DNA of 64,000 bases from Rhodococcus sp. 14-1411-2a. Its GTDB lineage: Bacteria > Actinomycetota > Actinomycetes > Mycobacteriales > Mycobacteriaceae. This document shows, piece after piece, positions 38,166 to 47,366 of the stretch. How positions within the stretch are numbered: the stretch's first letter is position 1; the number at the start of each line of letters is the position of its first letter. Where the stretch lies: NCBI RefSeq assembly GCF_002259485.1, contig NZ_NPGA01000012.1:1-64000 (forward strand), given 5' to 3'. Both the position numbers and the translations under genes were made by a program. The notes under the pieces were generated by a model. The model saw only the letters and a list, made by a program, of their open reading frames with translations, did not search any database and was not told where the DNA came from.

Positions 38166-38855
38166 CTACTCGAGCCCGGCGACCTTCGTCAACAATCCCA
38201 ACTGGTACTCGAACAACGCGTCCCTGCTGGAGAACGTCGTGGCACCGTACTGATCGAACACATCGAAGCTGATGGCCCCGAACAGCGACGCCCACACCAT
38301 GACGCCCAGTGCGATCAGCCCGTCGGGCAGATCCATCTCCATCTGCGCACGGATGTCCTCGAAGCTGCCGTGCAGTGACGCCAGCTCGGGCGGGTCGGTC
38401 TCGACGTCCGGTCGACGTGTCTGCCACGCCGAATTCAGGACGGCCACCAGGGTGGTGATCACCCGGGTGCCCGGCCCGGTGGTCTGCTCCGCAGGGGCGT
38501 GATACCCGGGCACCGGGCTGCCGAACAGCAACGCGTAGCGCGCCGGCTCCCGCAGACCCCACTGCCGGACCGTCCGGCCGAGAGCCAAGAACTTCTCCTT
38601 GGGTCCGTCGGCCGCGTCCACCGCTGCGTCGACGGTGTCTCCGAGCTCGGTGTATCCGTCGACGACGAGCAGCGTCAGCAGCTCGTCGCGGCTGGCGACG
38701 TATCGGTAGACGGCCGAGGAGACCACACCGAGGTCCCGCGCGACAGCGCGCAACGACAGGGCCGCGGCGCCGTCGGCGGCCAGGTGTTCGCGTCCGATCC
38801 GCGTGATATCGGCCAGGGTCTGGGCGCGGGCTCGGGTGCGGGGAGTGCTCGCCAT
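38166..38855 (-). CDS. TetR family regulator with WHG-type C-terminal domain
   Basis: A 229-residue regulator. The helix-turn-helix is GAAALSLRAVARDLGVVSSAVYRYVASRDELLTLLV (residues about 29-64). The C-terminal domain is of the WHG type (QWGLREPARYALLFGSPVPGYHAP). It is divergent from an NAD-epimerase gene. Two AGAGC/GCTCT palindromes lie in the 118-base gap, so it probably represses both directions. TACAGT lies seven bases before the ATG at 38855, a leaderless arrangement. Confidence 0.9.
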   Translation of the reverse strand: MASTPRTRARAQTLADITRIGREHLAADGAAALSLRAVARDLGVVSSAVYRYVASRDELLTLLVVDGYTELGDTVDAAVDAADGPKEKFLALGRTVRQWGLREPARYALLFGSPVPGYHAPAEQTTGPGTRVITTLVAVLNSAWQTRRPDVETDPPELASLHGSFEDIRAQMEMDLPDGLIALGVMVWASLFGAISFDVFDQYGATTFSSRDALFEYQLGLLTKVAGLE

Positions 38856-38862
38856 GGCTGCC

Positions 38863-38868
38863 ACTGTA
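38863..38868 (-). promoter_or_regulatory. -10 hexamer TACAGT, leaderless promoter of tetR
   Basis: On the minus strand TACAGT ends seven bases before the TetR ATG. Operator site 1 lies just upstream, in the -35 region. Confidence 0.45.
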
Positions 38869-38885
38869 ACTGCTGCTCTTTTCAG

Positions 38886-38898
38886 AGAGCAGTGCTCT
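38886..38898. promoter_or_regulatory. TetR operator candidate 1 (AGAGCAGTGCTCT)
   Basis: A perfect palindrome with 6-bp arms around one base. It lies 31 bases upstream of the TetR start and shares half-sites with the second site. Confidence 0.65.
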
Positions 38899-38936
38899 TG
38901 CTTTATCGTTGCCGCGGGTGCACACTCTTCATAACA

Positions 38937-38951
38937 GAGAGCACCGCTCTC
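38937..38951. promoter_or_regulatory. TetR operator candidate 2 (GAGAGCACCGCTCTC)
   Basis: A perfect palindrome with 6-bp arms around ACC. It lies 22 bases before the epimerase start. The half-site AGAGC/GCTCT matches site 1. Confidence 0.65.
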
Positions 38952-38973
38952 GTTTTCCTCGAATGGAGCGATC

Positions 38974-39906
38974 ATGACCGAACTTCACGTCGTCACCGGA
39001 GCCGGGCCCGTCGGCTGGACAGTTGCCGAACAGCTTGCTGCACAGGGTCATTCGGTGCGAATCCTGACCCGATCAGGCAACGGGCCCGAGCACCCGATGA
39101 TCGAACGCCGCGCAGTCGACATCGAATCCGACGATCTCCGTCGACACCTCGACGGCGCCACCGCCGTGTACCACTGCACCCACGTCGCCTACGAGAACAC
39201 GGTGTGGCGGAACAAGCTCGTCGCCATGCAGAACCGCGTGCTCGACGCGGCCGCGGGCACCGTCGTCGCGTTTCCCGAAAGTCTGTACGCCTACGGCCGG
39301 GTCGACGGACCGATCCGCGAGGACTCACCCCGCGAGGCGACGTTCCGCAAGCTGGGTGTGCGCACCCAGCTTCTCGCCGCGCGCGACGCTCACGCGACCC
39401 CCACCGTCAGCGTCGCCGCCTCGGATTTCTACGGGCCTCGGGTGATCACCTCGCACATGGGTGAGCGGGTGATCTCGCCGATTCTCGCCGGAAAGCCGGT
39501 CCGCGTCCTCGCCTCCGCCGACCTTCCTCACTCGTTCACCTACGTCCCGGATCTGGCAGCCGCCATGCTCACGGCCGCGGCGTCCCCGTCGATGTGGAAC
39601 ACCGTCCTGCATGCGCCCACCGCGCCCGCGGTCTCGCAGCGCACGATGATCGAGATGTTCTCGGCTGCTGCAGATCTGCCGACTCCGAAGATCGGTGCCA
39701 TTCCGACCTGGGCACTGCGACTGCTGAGCGCGGTGCCCGGTCCGATGAAAGAGCTCGGCGACACCCTCTACCAGTTCCGCTACCCCTACCTTCTCGACTC
39801 GAGCCGCAGCGAGGCGATCCTCGGGCTACAGCCCACTCCACTCGCCGACGGCACGGCCGCAACGATGGCGTGGTGGACAGCCTCGACGCCCGCCGTCTCC
39901 GCATGA
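38974..39906 (+). CDS. NAD-dependent epimerase/dehydratase-like (extended/atypical SDR)
   Basis: A 310-residue Rossmann protein. The cofactor motif is TGAGPVGWTVAEQL near residue 8. The catalytic region is FPESLYAYGRVDG near residue 99, where the usual YxxxK reads Y-A-Y-G-R, so the Lys is replaced. C-terminal segments (FTYVPDLAAAML, ILGLQPTPLADGTAATMAWW) fit epimerase-like SDRs. It may bind NAD(P) without classic catalysis, or use an altered mechanism. GGAG precedes the ATG at 38974 by five bases. Expression is probably controlled by the divergent TetR regulator. Confidence 0.82.
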   Translation: MTELHVVTGAGPVGWTVAEQLAAQGHSVRILTRSGNGPEHPMIERRAVDIESDDLRRHLDGATAVYHCTHVAYENTVWRNKLVAMQNRVLDAAAGTVVAFPESLYAYGRVDGPIREDSPREATFRKLGVRTQLLAARDAHATPTVSVAASDFYGPRVITSHMGERVISPILAGKPVRVLASADLPHSFTYVPDLAAAMLTAAASPSMWNTVLHAPTAPAVSQRTMIEMFSAAADLPTPKIGAIPTWALRLLSAVPGPMKELGDTLYQFRYPYLLDSSRSEAILGLQPTPLADGTAATMAWWTASTPAVSA

Positions 39907-39917
39907 CGGGTGGGGGC

Positions 39918-39923
39918 TAAAGT
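39918..39923 (+). promoter_or_regulatory. -10 hexamer TAAAGT, leaderless promoter
   Basis: TAAAGT ends seven bases before the GTG at 39931. It supports that start. Confidence 0.45.
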
Positions 39924-39930
39924 CCCGTCG

Positions 39931-41217
39931 GTGAGCGACGCTTCCTTCCGTACCCGACTGCGTGAGTCTCCGGGGGTCGGCAAGCTGACGACCATTCGGT
40001 TCGCCGGTCAGTTCGGCGACGGGTTGTTCCAGGCCGCGCTCAGTGGTGCCATTCTCTTCAACCCCGAGCGCGCGACGAATCCGGCCGAGATCGCGGCCGG
40101 ATTCGCGGTGCTGCTGGTCCCGTATTCCCTGGTGGGTCCGTTCGCCGGAGCGCTTCTCGACCGCTGGGATCGCCGGTCGGTCCTACTGTGGGCCAACATC
40201 GTTCGTATGGTGCTGATCGTCGCCACCGCAATCCTGCTGTGCGCCGGGGTGGATGCCACACCGTTGTTGCTGTTGGCTCTGGCCACCGTAGGGCTCAGTC
40301 GGTTCGTTCTCGCGGGCGCGTCGGCATCACTGCCGCACGTGGTTCGGCAATCGTGGCTGGTCCCGATGAACTCGGTGCTGGCCACCGTCGGATCCGGTTT
40401 CGCAGCGGCAGGTGCGGGCCTCGCCGTAGCGGTGATCGGAGTGATCGGTGCCGGGGATTTCGGCTCGGGTGTCGCCGTGGGCCTCTCGGCCACCGGGTCG
40501 GTCGTCGGGGCGCTCGCCGCCGCGCGGTTCCGACCACGATCCCTCGGACCGGGCATCGAGAGCCGCACCGACAGTCCACTGAAAGACGTTGCTGCAGGAC
40601 TGAAGTCGGGTGCCCAGGCCGTCTGGCGCTCCGCCGGTGTCACGACCGCGATGCTCGGCATCGGCGCGCACCGCATCGTGTTCGGCATCAACACTCTGAT
40701 CATGGTGTTGGTTCTCCGCGAAACGACGAGCAGCACCCTGCCCGGCGGCCTTGCCGGCTTCGGCATCGCCGTCGGTGCCTCGGCGGTCGGCATGTTCCTC
40801 GCCGCCCTGATCACCCCCTTCGCCGTTCCCCGGTTCGGGCGCACCCGCACGATCGCTGCCGCTCTGGTGCTCGCCATCGTGGCGCAACTCGGTGCCGTCT
40901 CGGGCCTGACGCAGACCAGCCTGCTGCTCGGAGCCTTCCTCCTGGGCATCGCCGGGCAGACCGTCAAACTCAGTGGCGACGCTGCCATGCAGATCGAGAT
41001 CGACGACGCCCATCGCGGACGCGTCTTCGCGTTGCAGGACACCGTGTTCAACGTCGCCTTCGTCGCCGCACTCGCTGCGGCGGCCTTCGCCGTCGGCCCC
41101 GACACGACCGATCTGAGCCAGGACCCCACCGCGCACGTCCTCGTGTTCGTCGGGGCAGGTATCTACGCCCTCGGCCTGGCCGCAGCGGTGGTGAACACCG
41201 GGCGCACACGCCGCTGA
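39931..41217 (+). CDS. MFS transporter
   Basis: A 428-residue protein with about twelve hydrophobic segments. The loop between helices 2 and 3 is GALLDRWDRRSVLLW. The middle loop (RFRPRSLGPGIESRTDSPLKDVAAGLKSGAQAVW) separates the two halves. It resembles MFS drug-exporter-like proteins of actinobacteria (MdfA/EntS-like group). The substrate is unknown. It starts at GTG 39931, 24 bases after the epimerase stop. It may be co-transcribed with that gene but also has its own putative leaderless promoter. Confidence 0.83.
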   Translation: MSDASFRTRLRESPGVGKLTTIRFAGQFGDGLFQAALSGAILFNPERATNPAEIAAGFAVLLVPYSLVGPFAGALLDRWDRRSVLLWANIVRMVLIVATAILLCAGVDATPLLLLALATVGLSRFVLAGASASLPHVVRQSWLVPMNSVLATVGSGFAAAGAGLAVAVIGVIGAGDFGSGVAVGLSATGSVVGALAAARFRPRSLGPGIESRTDSPLKDVAAGLKSGAQAVWRSAGVTTAMLGIGAHRIVFGINTLIMVLVLRETTSSTLPGGLAGFGIAVGASAVGMFLAALITPFAVPRFGRTRTIAAALVLAIVAQLGAVSGLTQTSLLLGAFLLGIAGQTVKLSGDAAMQIEIDDAHRGRVFALQDTVFNVAFVAALAAAAFAVGPDTTDLSQDPTAHVLVFVGAGIYALGLAAAVVNTGRTRR

Positions 41218-41276
41218 CGTGGTGTATCTTTCCGTATCGGACCGATGGGTTTCGTCGGAGAACACGGGGGCACCGC

Positions 41277-42776
41277 ATGCACGGCCGCTTGACGTCACTC
41301 GGCTGCATACTCGCGGTTGCCGCAGGTACGGCCGTTCTCGCTGCGCCACCGGCGTTCGCGGCGCCGCCTCCGCCGGTGAACTCCTGTGGCGAAACAGGAT
41401 TCGACCCCAAGGACTACCCACCCGAGCCCATCGGACCGGGCAATCCACCACAGCTGCCGCCGTTGCCGGATCGTGTGGTGATCCCCGTGCCCTATCCGTC
41501 GATCGAACTCGTACCGGTTCCCGATCCGGCCCCGAACAACACCCGCGTACAGGCCGAACCGTTGACCGACCCGTGCGCGGACCCGTGCCCCGATCTCACC
41601 GACGACCCCCATTCACCGACGCCGGCAACGGGCTCGGCAGACCATCTGCCGTTCCCGCGCATCGAGATCGACCCGCAACCCGAGACCATTCCGATCCCGA
41701 TTCCCGGCCCCGCTGCCCCGGGAACGCCGCCGCCCGCGCCCGCCGTCAACCCAGCGGAGCCAGGACCCACGACGGTCCCGCCCGGAGCACCTGCCGTCGG
41801 AACCGTCGAGGTCGTCTCCCAGCTGACCGGACCGGGATCGGAGAACCGCACCCACAAGCGCTGGCAGGTGAACGGAACCGACCTCGGCATCATGTGGGAG
41901 AGCAAGCCCGGTGAGGTCGCCGTGGCCTTCGGCGATTCCTTCGGCAAGGGGTGGGAGTTCGGCGTCGTGGGCGGCGACGACTGGCGTTCCAACGCACTCG
42001 GCCACAGCACCGACACCGACCTGTCCGACGGCATGACCCTGGACTCCATGGTGCAGGATTCCCGTTGTCACGCAGCCGAACTGCTGCCGTCGCGCAAGAT
42101 AAAGAACTGGGAGACGACGGTCATCCCCACGTCGGGTTTCGCGATCGACGACCGGCAGTACATGTCGTACATGTCCATCAGGCGCTGGAGCACGATTCCC
42201 GGCATGTGGTGGACCAACTACGGCGGCATCGCCTACTCGGACGACAACGGCTCCACCTGGGTCAAGGACGAGCATGCCAAGTGGGACAACGTCTTCGGCT
42301 TCTCCAAGTTCCAGGTGTCGACGATGGTTCCGGCGGGGGAGTACGTCTACATGTTCGGCACCGTCAACGGACGCGCCGGACAGGTCGGGCTCGCCCGCGT
42401 CCCGAACGCCGACGTGTTGAACAAGACCGCCTACCAGTACTGGGTGAACGGCACCTGGGCTCCCGTCGGATCGAACGAGGCCACCCCCATCGCCGACGGT
42501 ATGGCCGGGGAACTGTCGGTCCATCACGACGAGGCCCGTGGCCTCTGGCGGATGACGTATCTCGATCCGCTGCGCGGCGATATCGTTCTGCGCGAATCGA
42601 ATTCACCGCAAGGTCAGTGGACCGCACCGACCACCCTGATCGACACCGCCGAGTACCCCAAGACCTACGGCGGATTCGTTCACCCGTGGTCGACGGCGAA
42701 CGAGCTGTACTTCACCGTCTCGGAATGGGACAGCTACAACGTCTATCTGGTCAAGGCCGAGCTTCGCGCGTCGTGA
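41277..42776 (+). CDS. Secreted DUF4185 protein (putative GH183 endo-D-arabinanase)
   Basis: A 499-residue exported protein. The signal peptide ends at AFAAP. A proline-rich, low-complexity linker covers residues about 29-175 and includes DPCADPCPD. A DUF4185 beta-propeller domain fills the rest (VAVAFGDSFGKGWEFGVVGGDDWRSNALGHSTDTD; YSDDNGSTWVKDEHAKW; YVYMFGTVNGRAG). DUF4185 proteins of mycobacteria were described as GH183 endo-D-arabinanases acting on cell-wall arabinan. Rhodococcus has arabinogalactan, so a wall-remodelling role is plausible. The linker could span the cell wall. Family is firm; activity is inferred. Confidence 0.83.
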   Translation: MHGRLTSLGCILAVAAGTAVLAAPPAFAAPPPPVNSCGETGFDPKDYPPEPIGPGNPPQLPPLPDRVVIPVPYPSIELVPVPDPAPNNTRVQAEPLTDPCADPCPDLTDDPHSPTPATGSADHLPFPRIEIDPQPETIPIPIPGPAAPGTPPPAPAVNPAEPGPTTVPPGAPAVGTVEVVSQLTGPGSENRTHKRWQVNGTDLGIMWESKPGEVAVAFGDSFGKGWEFGVVGGDDWRSNALGHSTDTDLSDGMTLDSMVQDSRCHAAELLPSRKIKNWETTVIPTSGFAIDDRQYMSYMSIRRWSTIPGMWWTNYGGIAYSDDNGSTWVKDEHAKWDNVFGFSKFQVSTMVPAGEYVYMFGTVNGRAGQVGLARVPNADVLNKTAYQYWVNGTWAPVGSNEATPIADGMAGELSVHHDEARGLWRMTYLDPLRGDIVLRESNSPQGQWTAPTTLIDTAEYPKTYGGFVHPWSTANELYFTVSEWDSYNVYLVKAELRAS

Positions 42777-42827
42777 GCGGAAACTCGTAGCAGGCTACGA
42801 GGTTTCGTGCACGTGCGGCGCAGCCGC
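42773..42827. repeat. Intergenic dyad repeat, copy 2 (acts as terminator?)
   Basis: GTGAGCGGAAACTCG pairs with CGAGGTTTCGTGCAC around a 10-base loop, then GTGCGGCGCAGCCGCTC follows. It contains the TGA of the DUF4185 gene and ends at the stop of convergent pcnA. It is nearly identical to copy 1. Confidence 0.8.
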
Positions 42828-42829
42828 TC

Positions 42830-44296
42830 CTACTGCGTGGGCCACCATTCGAGCAGCGCGGCCTCCGCGTCCTCGCGGGAGAGCGGTCCCCGGTCGAGAC
42901 GCAGTTCTTTCAGAAACTTCCATGCCTTGCCCACGTCGGGTCCGGCCGGGATGTTCAGCAACTCCATGATCGCGTTGCCGTCGAGGTCGGGCCGCACCCG
43001 CGCCAGATCCTCCTGCTCGGCGATGCGGGCGATGCGTTCTTCCAGGTCGTCGTAGGTGGCCTGCAACGCGGCGGCTCGACGCTTGTTCCTCGTGGTCGAG
43101 TCGGCCCGAACCAGCTTGTGCAGCTTGGGCAGTAGCTCGCCGGCGTCCGTGGCGTAGCGCCGCACGGCCGAATCGGTCCACTGGCCCTTGCCGTAGCCGT
43201 GGAAACGCAGATGCAGGAACACCAGATGCGAGACATCCTCGATCATCTTCTTGGAATACTTCAAGGCGCGCATGCGCTTTCGCACCAATTTGGCACCGAC
43301 GACCTCGTGATGATGGAAGCTGACTCCGCCGCCCGGCTCGTTTCGCTTGGTATCGGGCTTGCCGATATCGTGCAGCAGTGCGGCCCAACGCAATACGAGG
43401 TCCGGATCGCCGTCCTCGAGATCGATGGCCTGCTTCAGCACGGTCAGCGAGTGGGTGTACACGTCCTTGTGCTGGTGATGCTCGTCGATCTCGAGCTTCA
43501 TGTTGGGCACCTCGGGGATGATCCGCTGCGCCAGGCCCGTCTCGCACATCACGTCGATGCCGTCGATCGGGTGCTCGCCGAGGATCAGCTTGTCCAGCTC
43601 CACCTGGATTCGCTCGGCGGTGATGCGGTCGATCTGCTCCGCCATGTCCTCGATGGCCCGGTGCACCCGTGGCATCAGAGTGAACCCCAGCTGGGAGACG
43701 AACCGCGCGGCCCGCAGCATGCGCAGGGGATCGTCTCCGAACGAGACCTCGGGTGCCGAGGGAGTATCGAGAACGCCCTCGAGTAACGCGTCCATACCGC
43801 CGAGCGGATCGACGAATTCCTGGGCACCGTCCGCGCCGAGACGTACTGCCATGGCGTTGACGGTGAAATCGCGTCGAACGAGATCTTCTTCGAGGCTGTT
43901 GCCGTACTGCACCTCGGGATTGCGGGAGACCTGGTCGTAGGAGTCGGTGCGATAGGTGGTGATCTCGATCGTCTGGCCGTCCTTGGCCGCGCTGATGGTC
44001 CCGAACGCGATGCCGGTGTCCCACTGATGGTCCGCCCAGCCCGACAGCAACGCCTGAACGTCCTCGGGCCTGGCGTCGGTGGTGAAATCCAGATCGGTTC
44101 CGAGTCGACCGAGAACTGCATCGCGCACCGAGCCACCGACGAGGAAGAGCTCGTGCCCCGCCGCGGCGAACAGTGCGCCCAGCGGAGTCAACACCGGAGC
44201 GAGTTCGCGCAGCGTCACAGCAGCTCCCGCCAGCAACCTCTCCCGGCGGGCATCGGTCTGCTCGGCGGAAACGGAGGACAGGGACTGATCGGCCAC
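42830..44296 (-). CDS. pcnA: CCA-adding tRNA nucleotidyltransferase
   Basis: A 488-residue class II nucleotidyltransferase with an HD domain. The head motif is [24 protein letters not shown], with catalytic DxD near residue 68. Then come [14 protein letters not shown] and [17 protein letters not shown] (template region), and the HD motif [11 protein letters not shown] near residue 312. It adds or repairs the 3' CCA end of tRNA. It corresponds to Rv3907c and is divergent from the mutT4-like gene, as in mycobacteria. The GTG at 44296 has TAGGCT eight bases upstream. Confidence 0.95.
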   Translation of the reverse strand: MADQSLSSVSAEQTDARRERLLAGAAVTLRELAPVLTPLGALFAAAGHELFLVGGSVRDAVLGRLGTDLDFTTDARPEDVQALLSGWADHQWDTGIAFGTISAAKDGQTIEITTYRTDSYDQVSRNPEVQYGNSLEEDLVRRDFTVNAMAVRLGADGAQEFVDPLGGMDALLEGVLDTPSAPEVSFGDDPLRMLRAARFVSQLGFTLMPRVHRAIEDMAEQIDRITAERIQVELDKLILGEHPIDGIDVMCETGLAQRIIPEVPNMKLEIDEHHQHKDVYTHSLTVLKQAIDLEDGDPDLVLRWAALLHDIGKPDTKRNEPGGGVSFHHHEVVGAKLVRKRMRALKYSKKMIEDVSHLVFLHLRFHGYGKGQWTDSAVRRYATDAGELLPKLHKLVRADSTTRNKRRAAALQATYDDLEERIARIAEQEDLARVRPDLDGNAIMELLNIPAGPDVGKAWKFLKELRLDRGPLSREDAEAALLEWWPTQ

Positions 44297-44304
44297 GGTG
44301 GGAG

Positions 44305-44310
44305 AGCCTA
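44305..44310 (-). promoter_or_regulatory. -10 hexamer TAGGCT upstream of pcnA
   Basis: On the minus strand TAGGCT ends eight bases before the pcnA GTG, in the leaderless arrangement common in this window. Confidence 0.45.
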
Positions 44311-44384
44311 CTTGCGCCGAGCCGATCGATTGTCCCGGCCTTCACCCCGCGGTGCGGCACGGTAGAAGAGTGCGCACAGGCAAC

Positions 44385-44390
44385 TAGTAT
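44385..44390 (+). promoter_or_regulatory. -10 hexamer TAGTAT, leaderless promoter
   Basis: TAGTAT ends seven bases before the GTG at 44398. An ATG at 44389 overlaps the hexamer itself and so is unlikely to be translated from this promoter. Confidence 0.5.
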
Positions 44391-44397
44391 GGATCGG

Positions 44398-44958
44398 GTG
44401 TCTGCTGCCGAACGTGCGAACAGGAGCCGCCGCAACCCGCGGCGGCGTCAGGCACGCGCCGACACCGAAGCACCCAAGCTGCGGACCGTCCGCGAGACCT
44501 CGGCAGGCGGCCTGGTGGTCGACGGCCTCGACGGGCCGCCTGCCAAGCGCTGCGCCGCCCTCATCGGCCGCACCGACCGCCGCGGACGCCTCCTCTGGTC
44601 CCTGCCCAAGGGGCACATCGAGCAGGGCGAAACCGCCGAGCAGACGGCCATGCGCGAGGTCGCCGAGGAGACCGGCATCCGCGGTACCGTCCTGGCCTCG
44701 CTGGGCAGCATCGACTACTGGTTCGTCACCGAGGGCCGACGCGTCCACAAGACCGTCCACCACTACCTGCTCCGATTCCTGGGCGGCGAACTGTCGGACG
44801 AGGACCTCGAGGTGACCGAGGTCGCGTGGGTCCCGCTGACCGAACTGCCCTCTCGACTCGCCTACGCCGACGAACGCAAGCTCGCCGCCATCGCCACCCG
44901 TCTGATCGAGGACATGAGCAGCGGCAACTCGGGCGCACCCATCCCCGGCGGGAAGTGA
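44398..44958 (+). CDS. NUDIX hydrolase (MutT4-like)
   Basis: A 186-residue NUDIX protein. The Nudix box is [22 protein letters not shown], near residues 84-105, with all acidic metal ligands present. A basic N-terminal extension of about 30 residues ([17 protein letters not shown]) precedes the fold. It is the positional equivalent of Rv3908 (mutT4), divergent from pcnA. The substrate is probably a nucleoside diphosphate derivative; oxidised nucleotide clearance is suggested for the mycobacterial relative but not certain. Its stop overlaps a possible GTG start of the next gene as GTGA. Confidence 0.88.
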   Translation: MSAAERANRSRRNPRRRQARADTEAPKLRTVRETSAGGLVVDGLDGPPAKRCAALIGRTDRRGRLLWSLPKGHIEQGETAEQTAMREVAEETGIRGTVLASLGSIDYWFVTEGRRVHKTVHHYLLRFLGGELSDEDLEVTEVAWVPLTELPSRLAYADERKLAAIATRLIEDMSSGNSGAPIPGGK

Positions 44959-44960
44959 TC

Positions 44961-47366
44961 GTGCGGGCCCGGAAGGTCGCTGCCGCCGCATTGACCACGT
45001 TCGTTCTTGCGGTGGCACCGTCGGTCGGCTCCGCAGCACTGGTCCCCACGCAGCTTCCGAACGCCGCGGCCCAACCCGACTCCTCCGTCGGCGATGCGTC
45101 CGGCACCACCAGCGCCGTTCCGGACACTCCGATGACGCAGGACGGCAACCCCTTCCTGACGCTGAGCATCGAGACCGTCGCCCCCTCCACCGTCACCACC
45201 AGCAGCGACCCGTTCGTCACCGTGCGCGCCACGGTGACGAACACCGGGGACCGCCGCGTCGACGACGTCAGTGTCCGGATGCAGGCCGCTGCCGCCGTCG
45301 ACACCACCGCCGGCCTGCGGACCTCCCTGACTCTCGACCAGGACCGATTCGAGCGAGTGGGCGATTTCGTCACGGTCGCCGACTCACTGGAGAAGGACGA
45401 GAGCCGCCAGTTCGACATGTCGATGCAGCTGCGCAGCACCACCGAACCTTCACTGGGAATCGAGGTGCCAGGCGTCTACCCGCTGCTGCTCAACGTCAAC
45501 GGCACCCCCGAGTACGGCGGAACCGCACGACTCGACGACGCTCGCTTCCTGCTCCCGGTCGTCGGGTTGCCCCGCAACCCCGGTGAGATGGACCCCACCG
45601 CTCCCGGCGCGATGCCGCTGCCCCCCAACACCCGCAACCCCGTGGCGATGACGGTCCTGTGGCCGCTGGCCGACATCCCTCGCCTCGCTGCCGGAATCCC
45701 CGGATCCGTCGACGAGCGCGTGCGACTGATCGACGACGAACTCGCCGGCGAACTCGCCACCGGCGGGCGACTCGACACCCTGCTCAAGGCCGTCGAGTTC
45801 GCGACGCAACCCGGCCTCGATCCCGACGGCAGACTGGCGTCGAGCCTGTGTATCGGCCTGGACCCCGACCTGCTCGTCACCGTCTCGAACATGACCCGCG
45901 GCTACCTCGTCGTCGACAACCCGGCCGATCCCGCCAGCACGACGCGTGAAGGCACCGGAAGTGCAGCCGCAGCCGAGTGGCTGTCCCGACTCGAGACGAT
46001 CGCGTCGAGCACCTGCGTGACGGCGATGCCGTTCGCCCAGACGGATCTGGGGGCGGTGGCCGATATCGGCGATCCCACGTTGCTGAGCAGTGCGGTCAGC
46101 GCCCCGGCAGACATCGTCGACGGCATCCTCGGCATCACCTCGACGCGCGGTTTCACCTGGAGCACCACCGGTGGCGTGGACGAGGACACCGCCGATGCCC
46201 TGCGCACGGCAGGAACCGGCACCGTACTGGTCGCCGATAACAGCATCAGCCCGCCGACCTCGGCCCCGACCTCGCTGCTGGTCTCGTCCGCGACCCAGCC
46301 ATCGGACACCCAGCAGACCGAGACGCTGGCCGCCACCCAGTACGACGCCGCCACCGCGGCGGCGCTGGCCGGCGTCGGAGACACGCCGTCCACCCCCGCC
46401 CTGACCGCCACCGAGCAGCGTTTCGATCTCGCCACCGACTCGCGTACCGCGCGCCTGCAGGACGCGCTCGGAGCTGTGAACTTCCATGCGCTCGTCGGCA
46501 CCGATCGGCCCGGGCGCACCGTCACCGTCGCGCCCCCGCAGTATTGGACCGCGGGGGGCGACGAACCGTCTGCCATTCTGTCGACGGTGTCCTCGCTGCT
46601 GCGTTCGGGGTTGGCCACTCCGCGCCCACTGGCCGAGTTGCTCGCCGAGCCCACGTCCGGACCTCCGGTGACCGGCATCGATGCAGCCACCGAACTCGAT
46701 ACCGGCACCATCGGCCTGGTGCAATCGCAGAGCGCCCGGGTCGACACTCTGATGCAGTCACTCGTCGAGGACCCGCAGTCGGCGCTGACCCCGCGCCTGT
46801 ACACCGCCCCGCTGCGCGAGGACATGCTCCGAGCGCTGTCGACGGCCGGTCGCGCCAGTGCCGCCAGTGACGACACCGGCGTGATGGCGCGCGACCGACT
46901 CGCCGCCATTCGCATCGGATTGGACACCATCTACGGGTCGGTGACCGTGCTGGCCCCTGGCGGGGTCTACACCCTCGCCTCGGAGCAGAGTCCGCTGCTC
47001 CTCGTCGCCCGCAACGACCTTCCGGTCCCGGTCAACGTGCTGCTCAGGGTCGATGCGCCGCCGGAGATGACGATCAGCGACGTCGGCGTCACCCAACTTC
47101 CAGCCCGTGGATCACGGACCATCACCGTGCCGGCCGAAGTGGACGACACGCGCAATCTGTCGGTCGACTTCTCCGTCACGACGCTCGACGGGTCCCGGCT
47201 CGGTGAGGTCTCGACGGTGTCCGTGCGATCGAACGCATACGGCCAGGCACTGGCGATAATTACCGCCTGCGCCGGTGCTCTCCTACTGTTACTTGCAGGT
47301 CGACGCCTCTGGCACCGATTCAGAGGTCAACCCGACCCGGCCGACGAAGGGTACGAGAGACCATGA
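44961..47366 (+). CDS. DUF6049-family secreted/membrane protein (Rv3909-like)
   Basis: An 801-residue protein with a signal peptide (VRARKVAAAALTTFVLAV, cleaved near SVGSAA) and a single C-terminal helix (ALAIITACAGALLLLLAGRRLW) with a short cytoplasmic tail. The large outside part has an N-terminal Ig-like region (VTNTGDRRVDDVSVRMQ) and long Ala/Thr/Ser-rich stretches. It is the positional equivalent of Rv3909, between mutT4 and murJ. The conserved neighbour order suggests a peptidoglycan or envelope role with MurJ. GTG at 44961 is preferred over 44955 because GGGAAG is better spaced. Molecular function is unknown. Confidence 0.8.
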   Translation: MRARKVAAAALTTFVLAVAPSVGSAALVPTQLPNAAAQPDSSVGDASGTTSAVPDTPMTQDGNPFLTLSIETVAPSTVTTSSDPFVTVRATVTNTGDRRVDDVSVRMQAAAAVDTTAGLRTSLTLDQDRFERVGDFVTVADSLEKDESRQFDMSMQLRSTTEPSLGIEVPGVYPLLLNVNGTPEYGGTARLDDARFLLPVVGLPRNPGEMDPTAPGAMPLPPNTRNPVAMTVLWPLADIPRLAAGIPGSVDERVRLIDDELAGELATGGRLDTLLKAVEFATQPGLDPDGRLASSLCIGLDPDLLVTVSNMTRGYLVVDNPADPASTTREGTGSAAAAEWLSRLETIASSTCVTAMPFAQTDLGAVADIGDPTLLSSAVSAPADIVDGILGITSTRGFTWSTTGGVDEDTADALRTAGTGTVLVADNSISPPTSAPTSLLVSSATQPSDTQQTETLAATQYDAATAAALAGVGDTPSTPALTATEQRFDLATDSRTARLQDALGAVNFHALVGTDRPGRTVTVAPPQYWTAGGDEPSAILSTVSSLLRSGLATPRPLAELLAEPTSGPPVTGIDAATELDTGTIGLVQSQSARVDTLMQSLVEDPQSALTPRLYTAPLREDMLRALSTAGRASAASDDTGVMARDRLAAIRIGLDTIYGSVTVLAPGGVYTLASEQSPLLLVARNDLPVPVNVLLRVDAPPEMTISDVGVTQLPARGSRTITVPAEVDDTRNLSVDFSVTTLDGSRLGEVSTVSVRSNAYGQALAIITACAGALLLLLAGRRLWHRFRGQPDPADEGYERP

